This document shows positions 15,302 through 24,448 of a stretch of 64,000 nt of DNA, piece by piece. Below the pieces are notes generated by a model. The model did no database searches and was not told the DNA's origin. It saw only the letters and a list, made by a program, of their open reading frames with translations. This stretch comes from Clostridium_F caseinilyticum (lineage in GTDB: Bacteria; Bacillota; Clostridia; Clostridiales; Clostridiaceae), in NCBI RefSeq assembly GCF_046127645.1, contig NZ_CP175919.1; one strand, given 5' to 3'. Made by a program: the position numbers and the translations under genes. Positions within the stretch are counted from its first letter, which is position 1, and each line of letters begins with the position of its first letter.

Positions 15302-17086
15302 TTGAATAATAAATGTAAAATGATATGTATTCCCACCTGTGGTAGGTGTACTTGCCCTAGGGGTGTAACTGGACCTACTGGCCCTCAAGGTGTTACCGGT
15401 CCTACTGGTCCTCAAGGTATAACTGGACCTACTGGACTTCAAGGTGTTACCGGTCCTACTGGCCCTCAAGGTATAACTGGACCTACTGGACTTCAAGGTG
15501 TTACTGGTCCTACTGGCCCTCAAGGTGTTACCGGTCCTACTGGCCCTCAAGGTATAACTGGACCTACTGGACTTCAAGGTGTTACCGGTCCTACTGGCCC
15601 TCAAGGTATAACTGGACCTACTGGACTTCAAGGTGTTACCGGTCCTACTGGCCCTCAAGGTATAACTGGACCTACTGGACTTCAAGGTGTTACTGGTCCT
15701 ACTGGCCCTCAAGGTGTTACCGGTCCTACTGGCCCTCAAGGTATAACTGGACCTACTGGACTTCAAGGTGTTACCGGTCCTACTGGCCCTCAAGGTATAA
15801 CTGGACCTACTGGACTTCAAGGTGTTACTGGTCCTACTGGCCCTCAAGGTGTTACCGGTTCTACTGGTCCTCAAGGTATAACTGGACCTACTGGACTTCA
15901 AGGTGTTACTGGTCCTACTGGCCCTCAAGGTGTTACCGGTCCTACTGGTCCTCAAGGTATAACTGGACCTACTGGACTTCAAGGTGTTACTGGTCCTACT
16001 GGCCCTCAAGGTGTTACCGGTCCTACTGGACTTCAAGGTGTTACCGGTCCTACTGGCCCTCAAGGTGTAACTGGACCTACTGGTCCTCAAGGTATAACTG
16101 GACCTACTGGACTTCAAGGTGTTACCGGTTCTACTGGTCCTCAAGGTATAACTGGACCTACTGGACTTCAAGGTGTTACTGGTCCTACTGGACTTCAAGG
16201 TGTTACTGGTGCTACTGGACTTCAAGGTATAACTGGACCTACTAGACTTCAAGGTGTTACTGGTCCTACTGGACTTCAAGGTGTTACCGGTCCTACTGGC
16301 CCTCAAGGCGTTACTGGTCCTACTGGGCTTCAAGGAATTACTGGTCCTACTGGACTTCAAGGAGTTACCGGTCCTACTGGGCTTCAAGGCGTTACTGGTC
16401 CTACTGGACTTCAAGGCGTTACCGGTCCTACTGGGCTTCAAGGGGTTACCGGACCTACTGGGCTTCAAGGAATTACTGGTCCTACTGGGCTTCAAGGCGT
16501 TACTGGTCCTACTGGACTTCAAGGCGTTACCGGTCCTACTGGGCTTCAAGGAGTTACCGGTCCTACTGGGCTTCAAGGGGTTACCGGTTCATCTGCAATA
16601 ATACCATTTGCATCAGGAGGCCCTGTTGCATTAGTAACTGTTTTAGGCGGTCTAACAAATACAGGTGCTTTACTTGGGTTTGGAAGCTCCTTCCCTGGAG
16701 TTAACGTTGCTGCTGGAACTATTTCCTTAAGCCTAACAGTTTCTAACTTCGCATTTGTTGCTCCTCGTGCTGGAACTATAACATCATTAGCTGGATTCTT
16801 TAGTGCTACAGCTGCAGTAAATTTATTAAGCAACGTACAAATACGTTTAACGGTATACAGCGCAGCTGCAGGTAGTAATACCTTTAGTCCCGTTGGTACT
16901 CCACTATTACTAACTCCAGCTCTAGGCGTAATTGCTGTTGGTACTACTGCAAGCGGTATTAATGCTCAAAATATTTCAGTTGCTGCAGGAGATAAAATAC
17001 TATTAGTTGCTGACAGTGATACACTAGGTATTAGTTTAGCTTCTACTGTTACAGGATATCTAAGCGCTGGTATAACAATTGACTAG
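15302..17086 (+). CDS. Collagen-like exosporium glycoprotein with BclB-type C-terminal domain
   Basis: 594 residues from TTG 15302, preceded by AGAAGGTGAT; an upstream in-frame GTG is part of that ribosome site. Residues 1-20 hold five cysteines (KCKMICIPTCGRCTC). Residues 21-428 are about 136 unbroken Gly-X-Y triplets, nearly all GPT, GPQ, GVT, GIT and GLQ, giving many Thr in the Y position for O-glycosylation. The last 165 residues match the exosporium BclB-type domain (IPFASGGPVALVTVLGGL near its start, TVTGYLSAGITI at the end). Such proteins trimerise and form the hair-like nap of spores. At DNA level the unit is 27 bp, grouped in the first part into an 81-bp higher-order repeat, so length variation between strains is likely. 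Confidence 0.92.
   Translation: MNNKCKMICIPTCGRCTCPRGVTGPTGPQGVTGPTGPQGITGPTGLQGVTGPTGPQGITGPTGLQGVTGPTGPQGVTGPTGPQGITGPTGLQGVTGPTGPQGITGPTGLQGVTGPTGPQGITGPTGLQGVTGPTGPQGVTGPTGPQGITGPTGLQGVTGPTGPQGITGPTGLQGVTGPTGPQGVTGSTGPQGITGPTGLQGVTGPTGPQGVTGPTGPQGITGPTGLQGVTGPTGPQGVTGPTGLQGVTGPTGPQGVTGPTGPQGITGPTGLQGVTGSTGPQGITGPTGLQGVTGPTGLQGVTGATGLQGITGPTRLQGVTGPTGLQGVTGPTGPQGVTGPTGLQGITGPTGLQGVTGPTGLQGVTGPTGLQGVTGPTGLQGVTGPTGLQGITGPTGLQGVTGPTGLQGVTGPTGLQGVTGPTGLQGVTGSSAIIPFASGGPVALVTVLGGLTNTGALLGFGSSFPGVNVAAGTISLSLTVSNFAFVAPRAGTITSLAGFFSATAAVNLLSNVQIRLTVYSAAAGSNTFSPVGTPLLLTPALGVIAVGTTASGINAQNISVAAGDKILLVADSDTLGISLASTVTGYLSAGITID
15362..16588 (+). repeat. 27-bp tandem repeats (collagen region)
   Basis: About 45 units of 27 bp encode Gly-Pro-Thr-Gly-(Pro/Leu)-Gln-Gly-(Val/Ile)-Thr. 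Up to about 16.2 kb the units often run in the order PQ-V, PQ-I, LQ-V (81 bp). After that LQ-V units dominate, with different synonymous codons (GGCGTT, GGAGTT, GGGCTT). This indicates two expansion phases. Confidence 0.9.
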
Positions 17087-17146
17087 TTTTTATAAACAAT
17101 GAGAATCTATTAAATTTTTATATTAAAATTTAATAACTATAATAAT

Positions 17147-17181
17147 GCCCAGTAAAAATATTCCTATATTTTTACTGGGCT
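17147..17181. terminator. Bidirectional terminator between collagen-like gene and mupG
   Basis: GCCCAGTAAAAATA and TATTTTTACTGGGC form a perfect 14-bp stem with a six-base loop between two convergent genes. Confidence 0.85.
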
Positions 17182-17227
17182 GTTTCAATATCATATAGTA
17201 TTTTGGAAAAATATTATCTTCTTTTCA

Positions 17228-18313
17228 TTAAATATTGAACCCAAATTTATCCCAAGATTCCAAATAATCAATAAGAAAAACTTCTTCATCTGCTATTCTT
17301 CCTACTACATTAGTTTTACCTGAATTTTTCATATCTTTAAGTGCAATTTGTAACTCTCCTGCATATCTTTTATATAATGAAGATTCTATAAGTATATCTC
17401 CTCTTTTAATATCTACAGTATTAAAAGCTTCAAAATTATGATCTTTATATTTAATTCTACTTTGAGTAGATCTTATCATATAATCAGATATATCCCCTCT
17501 ATTAAAATGAAATTCATCAAGAATTATTCCTTTTTCAACTTCTGGAATTTTATCTACAAGATTAACTTTAAACTCTAACATGTTTTTATTAATTTTACTT
17601 AATGCTTTAAGTTCCTCTTCTGAAGCAAATGCATTACCAATAATAACATCATCTATAAATCCTATTGAAAATAAATGCTTAGCTTGAACTTCTATAGGCA
17701 ATTCCCTATGCATTTCTAACGTGCTTAATCCTTCTGATACAGGCCATGGTCCGTGATCTGCTTTATTTGAACTTACAAATGCTGCTGTTCTTATTCCTAA
17801 ATCCTTAAATTGTTTACTGCACTTTATAAAATGATTATAACTTAATCCAGTATATCTATGTGGGTAAAAATTATGACAACCTAATATATTTTCTAAGTTA
17901 GGCTTATATGTTAATATATTATCTATATATTTTGTGCCATTACTCATATTCAATTCTACTTTTATTCCATACTTATTAAAGGACATTATAGACTCTTCAA
18001 TTCCACTAAACCCTAAGTCTAATCTTATACCATAAAACCCCATATCCTTAAAAATGGATAAATCTGAATAAGAAGTTTTAAGTCTTTTAAATACTTTTGG
18101 TTCAACATCTCCAACAACTGACATTCCTTTTTCATTGGCAAATTGAATTATATCTTTAAATTTACTAACAAGATCATCTATTTCAGTTTCCTCTGAAGAT
18201 ATTAAACAAGTAAAAATTCTTTTAAATCCATACTTTGCTGCAAGTGATATATATTCTTTTATTTTTTCACTATTTGAGTTTGATGGATATATAGATATTC
18301 CTAAGTTTCTCAC
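17228..18313 (-). CDS. mupG: MupG-like 6-phospho-N-acetylmuramidase (DUF871 family)
   Basis: 361 residues. An N-terminal TIM-barrel (about 1-235) has GISIYPSNS at the start, GDVEPKVF, GIRLDLGF and NFYPHRYTGLSY. A C-terminal cyclophilin-like domain has DEFHFNRGDISDYMIRST and GDILIESS. DUF871 proteins include MupG of Staphylococcus, which splits MurNAc-6-phosphate-GlcNAc taken up by a PTS. It is last in line after the PTS IIB, IIA and kinase genes, which supports a cell-wall-type disaccharide or a related amino-sugar substrate. A terminator-like hairpin (18400-18438) separates it from the kinase gene, so part of its transcription may be independent. Cytosolic, no signal peptide. Confidence 0.8.
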   Translation of the reverse strand: MRNLGISIYPSNSNSEKIKEYISLAAKYGFKRIFTCLISSEETEIDDLVSKFKDIIQFANEKGMSVVGDVEPKVFKRLKTSYSDLSIFKDMGFYGIRLDLGFSGIEESIMSFNKYGIKVELNMSNGTKYIDNILTYKPNLENILGCHNFYPHRYTGLSYNHFIKCSKQFKDLGIRTAAFVSSNKADHGPWPVSEGLSTLEMHRELPIEVQAKHLFSIGFIDDVIIGNAFASEEELKALSKINKNMLEFKVNLVDKIPEVEKGIILDEFHFNRGDISDYMIRSTQSRIKYKDHNFEAFNTVDIKRGDILIESSLYKRYAGELQIALKDMKNSGKTNVVGRIADEEVFLIDYLESWDKFGFNI

Positions 18314-18399
18314 ATCATTCCCTCCAAACTTTATTATTTACTCCTATGCTAAAAAATTAGTTATAAATCCTTTCTAATTTATACTTCTTATTATAAAAA

Positions 18400-18438
18400 T
18401 GGTGTCTCAAAATAAAAATAAATCTATTTTGAGACACC
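18400..18438 (-). terminator. Terminator-like hairpin between kinase and mupG
   Basis: GGTGTCTCAAAATA and TATTTTGAGACACC form a perfect 14-bp stem, followed on the minus strand by ATTTTTAT. It may reduce read-through from the sigma-54 operon into mupG. Confidence 0.75.
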
Positions 18439-18482
18439 CCCTTATTATTTACATAAAATAGGGTTTGGCTACATCTCACAAA

Positions 18483-19379
18483 TTATATTAATTCTTTCAA
18501 ATACATATAATAAGCTCCTTTAGTAGGTGATATATCTTCTTGTACTATCTCTACTTTGCCTAAATTATCTAATAAATACTCTTTAAAAGCTTGTCTTAAA
18601 ACTTTAGATTTTTCTATAACACTTCCCTTTATTCCTATGGCATATTTGTTATTAAAATTCAACCTATTATATACTCTTTCTGTTATTTGTCCAAGCGCTT
18701 CTCCTTCTTCTTTTAATATAAATATTGCATTTTCCTCTCCTTCTTCTGCTAGTTTAGATACCAATGTAGTTAAGGAAGCTATTTTATCTTTTGTAGAAGA
18801 ATACACAAATGTACATATCTCATCTATGCTTTTTATATTTAGCGTTTTTAAAATTTCTTCATGTAATTTACTTTTCTCTAGATTTAGTTCTTCTTCATAA
18901 ATCATTCTTTTTAATGCTTTTATAGCAATGGAATATCCACTGCCTTCATCACCTAATATATGTCCCCATCCGCCACATTTATCTTTAATGTTATTTTTAA
19001 TTCCTATACATATAGATCCAGTACCAGCTATAGTTAATATACCATCTTGACCTTTTAAAACTGCTTTTAATGCTAATTCTCCATCATTTACTATTAGCAC
19101 ATCTGTACCAAAACTTTCTTTTATATTTTTTTCTAATATATATGCATTATTAGAAACTTCCATTCCAGCTGCACCAATATATATTTTTTTCAACTCTTCC
19201 TTACCAAGCTTATCTATACAAGTTTTTATTGAATTGCATACATTATTTATTGCCTCTTTTTCATTTAATACTAAATTTCCAAATCCAGTAACCGCTCTTG
19301 CTAATTCATCTCCTTTTAAATTATAGGCTATTGCTTCAGTTTTTGTTCCACCAGCATCTACACCTATTATATAATCCAT
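18483..19379 (-). CDS. BadF/BadG-type amino-sugar kinase (GlcNAc, MurNAc or glucosamine kinase)
   Basis: 298 residues of the ASKHA kinase fold. The phosphate-1 loop is GVDAGGTKTEA at the N-terminus, phosphate-2 is LTIAGTGSICIG, followed by GGWGHILGDEGSGYSIA, and the adenosine loop is near GIKGSVIEKSK. Clostridial relatives include MurK and GlmK of C. acetobutylicum, which phosphorylate amino sugars. It follows PTS IIA with about 40 bases between, so it is in the second sigma-54 operon. It probably phosphorylates the free sugar left after MupG or GH4 cleavage. Exact sugar not deducible. Confidence 0.82.
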   Translation of the reverse strand: MDYIIGVDAGGTKTEAIAYNLKGDELARAVTGFGNLVLNEKEAINNVCNSIKTCIDKLGKEELKKIYIGAAGMEVSNNAYILEKNIKESFGTDVLIVNDGELALKAVLKGQDGILTIAGTGSICIGIKNNIKDKCGGWGHILGDEGSGYSIAIKALKRMIYEEELNLEKSKLHEEILKTLNIKSIDEICTFVYSSTKDKIASLTTLVSKLAEEGEENAIFILKEEGEALGQITERVYNRLNFNNKYAIGIKGSVIEKSKVLRQAFKEYLLDNLGKVEIVQEDISPTKGAYYMYLKELI

Positions 19380-19418
19380 ATCATAGCCTCCTATAGTGAA
19401 TTATAAGAATTTAACAAA

Positions 19419-19715
19419 TTATAATCTTGTATAAACTTCAACTAATTCAATAGCAAGATCTTTTAATGTCATAGCGGTCATTAAATGATCTTGTGCATGA
19501 ATTAATAATAGTGATATTTCAGCCTTATTACCAGCTGCTTCTTCTTGTATTAAATTAGTTTGATAACTGTGTGCATAACCTAATTCTTCTTTAGATTTTT
19601 CTATAGATTCTTTAGCCTTATCAAAATCTCCCTTTTTAGCATATTGTATTGCTTCCATTGCACAAGTTCTAGCTTCTCCACTATGAGTTATAATATTTAA
19701 TATCATTTCCTCCAT
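19419..19715 (-). CDS. PTS lactose/cellobiose-type IIA component
   Basis: 98 residues from ATG 19715, chosen because AGGGGTG lies nine bases upstream; an ATG 21 bases earlier has no ribosome site. It is an all-helical IIA of the Lac/cellobiose type with the active-site His in LLIHAQDHLMTA and the conserved GEARTCAMEAI near the start. It accepts phosphate from HPr and passes it to IIB (next gene upstream). Regulator, IIB and IIA adjacency matches cellobiose-type clusters. Confidence 0.93.
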   Translation of the reverse strand: MEEMILNIITHSGEARTCAMEAIQYAKKGDFDKAKESIEKSKEELGYAHSYQTNLIQEEAAGNKAEISLLLIHAQDHLMTAMTLKDLAIELVEVYTRL

Positions 19716-19814
19716 ACTGAAATTCACCCCTATCATCGTTTTTATAAATAATTTTTTCTTATTTAATTTATATTCTTATATTAAATTTTTTCTACAATAA
19801 CAAGTAATATATTA

Positions 19815-20123
19815 TTACTTATCAATTAAATCCAATGCAAAATTTAAAACTTTTTCACCATTCATAGTTCCATAATCCATACTATTTATAACATCTACAT
19901 TTATTCCCTTTGATTTTACTTGTTCTCTTACTTGATTTAATAAATATCTTACTTGAGGTCCAAGTAAAATTACATCTACATCGTCAATATTCTTTTTTAA
20001 TTCTGATTCTGCAACAGCATTTATCTTAACATCTATTCCATTTTTAGTAGCTGCTGAATTCATTTTTGTTACTAATAAACTTGTAGACATTCCTGCACAA
20101 CAAACTAATAAAATATTTTTCAT
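19815..20123 (-). CDS. PTS lactose/cellobiose-type IIB component
   Basis: 102 residues beginning MKNILLVCCAGMSTSLLV, where the Cys in the P-loop-like CCAGMSTS is the phosphorylation site. It ends at 19815 and is followed by IIA after about 100 bases. It is the first gene after a good sigma-54 promoter at 20169-20185. It phosphorylates the sugar during transport through IIC (23096-24385). Confidence 0.94.
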   Translation of the reverse strand: MKNILLVCCAGMSTSLLVTKMNSAATKNGIDVKINAVAESELKKNIDDVDVILLGPQVRYLLNQVREQVKSKGINVDVINSMDYGTMNGEKVLNFALDLIDK

Positions 20124-20168
20124 TTAAAGTCCCCCTTAATCCTTATCATAATTCTTATTATAATTTAC

Positions 20169-20185
20169 AGCAAATTGCATGCCAA
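20169..20185 (-). promoter_or_regulatory. Sigma-54 promoter of the IIB-IIA-kinase operon
   Basis: Minus-strand TGGCATGCAATTTGCT matches the -24/-12 consensus TGGCAYR-N4-TTGCW with invariant GG and GC ten bases apart. It lies about 46 bases before the IIB start codon. Confidence 0.85.
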
Positions 20186-20218
20186 TCAAATATATACTGT
20201 AAGTAAGCATTTGCAACA

Positions 20219-20250
20219 AAAAAGTGTGTATATTTAATTACACACTTACA
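20219..20250 (-). promoter_or_regulatory. Palindrome: terminator of the regulator gene and candidate activator site
   Basis: GTGTGTATATTTAATTACACAC overlaps the regulator's stop codon. On the minus strand it is followed by TTTTTTG, so it can act as a terminator. Its core GTGTAATTAAATATACAC (20226-20243) resembles the palindrome 25914-25930 upstream of the other sigma-54 promoter. It may therefore also be the activator-binding site, about 40-60 bases above the -24 box. Confidence 0.5.
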
Positions 20251-22973
20251 TCATTATTAATAAACATTTTTAATATATAAGCTTTTTCATTATCTCCTAT
20301 AGTTATATCATAAGCTTGCTCTATATTCATAAAACTTTTATTTACTACTTTGAACCCCTTTTTATATTTATCTGTATACTCTCTCAAATTTTCAAAGTTA
20401 TTTTCTAAGCCACCATTTCTTATCTTATCTATCATAAAACTAATATGAAGTATCATACCTATCTTTACATCACTAGGAAGTTTCATATTTAAATTTTTTT
20501 CTATTATCTCAATAGTATCTGTTATAAGTTCAACTAACCTATCTGAATCCTTTAAATTTATATGATCTTGTATAGAATCCTTTATTTTATAAAAATACTT
20601 TTCTTTATCAATTAATTCTTTCAATTCCTTTATTCCATCTCCACTTAAAATTTCTGTTGCTGATATAAAAGGTATACTTTTTATAAAAATGTTTATTGTA
20701 CCAACTATTGCAATAATTTTATAGTCTCTACTAAGACTTTTTACATTAGTTACAAACTCTTTTTTGTCTAATATATTAAGAGGTATTATGTCTAATTTTG
20801 AATTTTCTTTTATTGAACTTAATATTATATCCTTTATTCTTTCTGCACCACCGTGTCCTGTAAAACATGCTGTTATTATTAAAAACTTTTTTAGACCTTT
20901 AGTTTCACCTGAATTTTTATACTTTGATATAAATTTAGATTTTACCTGAGTTCCAAACTGACCTAATTCCCTGCAAGAATTGTATATATAATCTAGGTCT
21001 TCTCCCAATAATGATTTTCTACAGGCCTCTATCACTATTGGAGTACTTACCATATCTACAGTTCTTACTTTTATTCCTATTTCTTCTGCAATCATGTTCC
21101 CGAAATTATTAAGGGAACCCATATCCACTAAAAGAATAACTCCTTTTCCAGCATCTAATTCTTTAATCTTAAGTTTTACAATCTCGTACATATCTTCTAC
21201 TTTCATACTTAAGGGCATATCCAAAGCCTTTGCGCAATCTTCTCCTAATAACTCATTTGATACTTGGACCATACTACTAGCCGTAGATTTTCCATGCATT
21301 ATTACAAGTATTCTTACTTTTTTTTTCCTGCTTCCAATATTTTCATATTGATTCGAAGCTAAAAACATAGTCAAGTACCCTATCTCATCTAATGGAGTTT
21401 CTATATTAAACCTATTATCTATTATTTTGGCTATTTCTATGGCTACCATAAATTCATTTCCATATTGTAATCTTATAAAATTTAATTTAGGATGATAAAT
21501 ACTATGACCTTGCCTAATTCTTTCAATACTTTGTTGTAGATGCAGTGCCAAACCAAAATAAATTTTTTCGTCAAATTCTTTATTTAACTTTTTTTGTGCT
21601 GTGTTTAAAATTTTATCCACAACATTTACTATGTCATTACCTACTACCTTTCTTATTTCTTCTTTTCTAAAATTTTGTGACAAGTCACTCATATATTTTT
21701 CAAAATGAGATTCTATATCTATGTTCAATATATCATTTATATCTTTTTCATCTATTCCTTGATTTTTTAATGTAGTAAATTTTTTTTCAATTAAATCATA
21801 AAAGTAACTATTTTTATTACATTCTTCTAATTGATTTAAAATATTATCTTCAATATTACTATCATAATAAAATACTAATACATCTCGTTTTTCATTTAAT
21901 AGACTATTTACCTTTTCTCTATATTGTTTAATCTTCATAAACCCTCTTTTTACATTCTTAGGTAAATCCCCTTGTTTAATAAATATATACTTTGAATTTT
22001 TACTTTTATAATCTAAAAAAGCCTTTGCACAGGACAATTGTATATCACTTTTCAACTGTCCTATATTATTTGGGCAATCATATAACAAAAAAGATATTAA
22101 GGCATTCTTATCCATATAAATATTTTTTTCTAGCCTTTTAGACTCCATAGTTATAAATTTTTGAATTAAATAATAGCGTTCATTCATCGTGCGATCTCTT
22201 AAAGGCGGAATATTTATTATCATAGGCACTCTTCTAGTAAATGTTTTCAAAAGATAGGAATGTGGATCCTCTGTAGTTGCAGCAATAATCTGTGCTTGAA
22301 CTTTTATCAAATTTTCTGTATCTCCCAATTTTCTAAAATATCCTTTATCTATATATGTAAAAAGTATTTCTTGTCCTTGAGGAGATAATCTATGAATTTC
22401 ATCCAAAAATAAAATTCCACCATCAGCTTTCTTCAATAATCCATCTTTTTCGCTTTCAGCTCCTGTATAAGCCCCTTTTTTGACTCCAAATATTTGTCCT
22501 ACTACTAATTGAGGATTATCAGCATAATCTGCACAATTAAATCTTATAAATGGTGCATCCTTTTTAATCATTCCAGACTCTTTAGCAAAATGATACATAA
22601 GTTCTGCAAACATAGATTTACCTACTCCAGTTTCTCCTAATATAAGAGTATGAAGACCATTAGGAGGATAAAATATTGCAGCTTTTGCTTGCTGTATTGA
22701 CACATTAAGACTCAATTCTGAACCTATCATTTTATCCAAACTATTTCTTTTATTAGATTTATTTTCAGTATTTTTATGTTTTAAAGAACGATATAATACA
22801 GGTCTACCTTGTATTTTTTCTACTTTTTTATCTTTAGCCAATTGATTAAGATACCTACTTACATTAGCTCTATTTAAATGCATATATTCACTCAAACTAG
22901 CCGCAGAAATACCTTCCCCATTTTGTGATTCTATTTGAACTAAAGCCTCGTAAATCTCATTAATTTTACTCAT
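20238..22973 (-). CDS. LevR/CelR-type sigma-54-dependent PTS regulator
   Basis: 911 residues from ATG 22973, preceded by GGGAGGGGAG; a start 15 bases earlier would overlap that site. Order: helix-turn-helix (about 1-65), AAA+ domain with Walker A GETGVGKS (113-120), the sigma-54 contact loop GAYTGA and Walker B GGILFLDEIHR. A PRD with a His in FGLALHLQ follows, then an EIIA-mannose-like domain with MHGKSTASSM, an EIIB-like stretch, and a second PRD (GMILHISFMIDKIR). It is phosphorylated by PTS proteins and activates sigma-54 promoters. Two such promoters flank it and drive the PTS genes. Its own promoter lies in 22974-23050. Confidence 0.93.
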   Translation of the reverse strand: MSKINEIYEALVQIESQNGEGISAASLSEYMHLNRANVSRYLNQLAKDKKVEKIQGRPVLYRSLKHKNTENKSNKRNSLDKMIGSELSLNVSIQQAKAAIFYPPNGLHTLILGETGVGKSMFAELMYHFAKESGMIKKDAPFIRFNCADYADNPQLVVGQIFGVKKGAYTGAESEKDGLLKKADGGILFLDEIHRLSPQGQEILFTYIDKGYFRKLGDTENLIKVQAQIIAATTEDPHSYLLKTFTRRVPMIINIPPLRDRTMNERYYLIQKFITMESKRLEKNIYMDKNALISFLLYDCPNNIGQLKSDIQLSCAKAFLDYKSKNSKYIFIKQGDLPKNVKRGFMKIKQYREKVNSLLNEKRDVLVFYYDSNIEDNILNQLEECNKNSYFYDLIEKKFTTLKNQGIDEKDINDILNIDIESHFEKYMSDLSQNFRKEEIRKVVGNDIVNVVDKILNTAQKKLNKEFDEKIYFGLALHLQQSIERIRQGHSIYHPKLNFIRLQYGNEFMVAIEIAKIIDNRFNIETPLDEIGYLTMFLASNQYENIGSRKKKVRILVIMHGKSTASSMVQVSNELLGEDCAKALDMPLSMKVEDMYEIVKLKIKELDAGKGVILLVDMGSLNNFGNMIAEEIGIKVRTVDMVSTPIVIEACRKSLLGEDLDYIYNSCRELGQFGTQVKSKFISKYKNSGETKGLKKFLIITACFTGHGGAERIKDIILSSIKENSKLDIIPLNILDKKEFVTNVKSLSRDYKIIAIVGTINIFIKSIPFISATEILSGDGIKELKELIDKEKYFYKIKDSIQDHINLKDSDRLVELITDTIEIIEKNLNMKLPSDVKIGMILHISFMIDKIRNGGLENNFENLREYTDKYKKGFKVVNKSFMNIEQAYDITIGDNEKAYILKMFINNDVSV

Positions 22974-23049
22974 TAGCTCCCCTCCCAAGTATATCCTTAA
23001 CTACATTATATTGTAATTCATCAGTTTTATGCAAAAATAATAAATTAAA

Positions 23050-23075
23050 ACCGTATGCATTACTGCATACGGCTC
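23050..23075 (-). terminator. Terminator of the GH4-IIC operon
   Basis: CCGTATGCA and TGCATACGG form a perfect 9-bp stem with a four-base loop, followed on the minus strand by TTTTAATTTATTATTTTT, about 20 bases after the IIC stop. Confidence 0.85.
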
Positions 23076-23095
23076 CCACTTTTAGTAAATTTTAT

Positions 23096-24385
23096 TTAAA
23101 CAGAATGTGTTTTTTCTACATCTACTATATTTTTTTGATCTTTCTTTGTTGCCATATGAACAAATGGCATATATATTACTATACTAACCGCCATACAAAT
23201 AAGAGCTGTAATTCCACCCCTTATTGAATTTGTAGATATAATAGCTCCTAATATTGGTGGTGTTGTCCAGTGAGCCATTACTACAACTTTAGGTGCAAAT
23301 CCAATAAAAGTTAATATATATGCAATTAACCCAGAAGCTAATGGTGCTAGTATAAATGGTATAAAATATATTGGATTTAAAATTATCGGTAATCCAAATA
23401 TAACAGGTTCATTTATATTAAACATACCTGGTCCTATACTAAGATTTGCAATAGTCTTTTGTGATTTATTCTTTTTACCAATAATAAATATTGCAATTAA
23501 CAAAGCTATAGTAGCTCCTGATCCTCCCATATTCACATAAGAATCTAAAAACTGACTATTTATTATATGCTCAGGACTCACTCCATTTTTAAATGCTCTT
23601 ACATTAGCTTCTGTTAATGGTAACAATACTGCATTTATAATTGGTGCGAGTATATTTGAACCATGTAAACCAAAGAACCATAAAAATTGTTGTACTAAAA
23701 CTAACACTATTAAACCACCTAAACTTCCCATTACACCTTGTAATGGTGCTTGTAATACTACAAATAGTGCTTTGTGTATATCTGATATTCCTATTGCTGC
23801 AAAAATTTGTTTAACTAATGCTGTGATAGCTAAAACTATAATTGATGGTAATAATGCTGCAAATGATTTTGCTACTGCTGGTGGAACTCCTTCTGGCATT
23901 TTAATAATTAATTTTGGATTTCCTGCTAATTTAACAAAAATTTCTGTAGCTATTAATGCAACTATTAATGCAACAAATAATCCCTGACCGCCTAAGAAGT
24001 CCATTGGTAATGTTCCATCTTTGGTTGGTTTGTATAAAATTAATAAAGCTGCTAAAGATACAATACCTGCTGATAATCCATCTTTTTCATAAGATTTAGC
24101 TAAATGATATGATATGGTGAATACTACTAATAATGACATTATAGCGAAAGTACCATTCCAGACTCCACCACCAAAGTCTTTCCAATTAGCAGGTAATATC
24201 CAATTCATAAAATTCTGATATGGTTGCCATCCTAAATTATTAAATAATACTGCAAAAGCCCCTGCCATAATAATTGGAGTAATTGAAGCAAATCCATCAC
24301 GAATAGCAACTAAATGCCTTTGAGATCCTATTTTAGCGGCTATTGGTACAAAATGTACTTCCATCCAGTCAAAAAACTTTTTCAT
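23096..24385 (-). CDS. PTS cellobiose/diacetylchitobiose-type IIC permease
   Basis: 429 residues with about ten membrane helices. It begins MKKFFDWMEVHFVPIAAKIG and has RHLVAIRDGFASITPIIMAG, typical of the Lac/cellobiose IIC family. The conserved loop FNINEPVIFGLPIILNP carries the glutamate implicated in sugar binding. It lies 60 bases after the GH4 gene on one transcript ending at the 23050 terminator. With IIB and IIA (separate operon) it forms the complete transporter. Confidence 0.93.
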   Translation of the reverse strand: MKKFFDWMEVHFVPIAAKIGSQRHLVAIRDGFASITPIIMAGAFAVLFNNLGWQPYQNFMNWILPANWKDFGGGVWNGTFAIMSLLVVFTISYHLAKSYEKDGLSAGIVSLAALLILYKPTKDGTLPMDFLGGQGLFVALIVALIATEIFVKLAGNPKLIIKMPEGVPPAVAKSFAALLPSIIVLAITALVKQIFAAIGISDIHKALFVVLQAPLQGVMGSLGGLIVLVLVQQFLWFFGLHGSNILAPIINAVLLPLTEANVRAFKNGVSPEHIINSQFLDSYVNMGGSGATIALLIAIFIIGKKNKSQKTIANLSIGPGMFNINEPVIFGLPIILNPIYFIPFILAPLASGLIAYILTFIGFAPKVVVMAHWTTPPILGAIISTNSIRGGITALICMAVSIVIYMPFVHMATKKDQKNIVDVEKTHSV

Positions 24386-24448
24386 CTTTTAACCCTCCCC
24401 TTTTTTTATATATTTTTTATATATTTATAAGCAATTAATAATAATGAA

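Noticed and set aside
15299..16576. 425-codon open frame on the minus strand through the collagen region
   Set aside because: A 27-bp repeat without stops stays open in several frames; the product is a Ser/Arg repeat without a ribosome site. It is a shadow of the collagen-like gene.
15362..16588. CRISPR-like array because of regular repeats
   Set aside because: The repeats are contiguous 27-bp coding units without spacers and encode Gly-X-Y triplets. I saw no CRISPR array elsewhere in the window.
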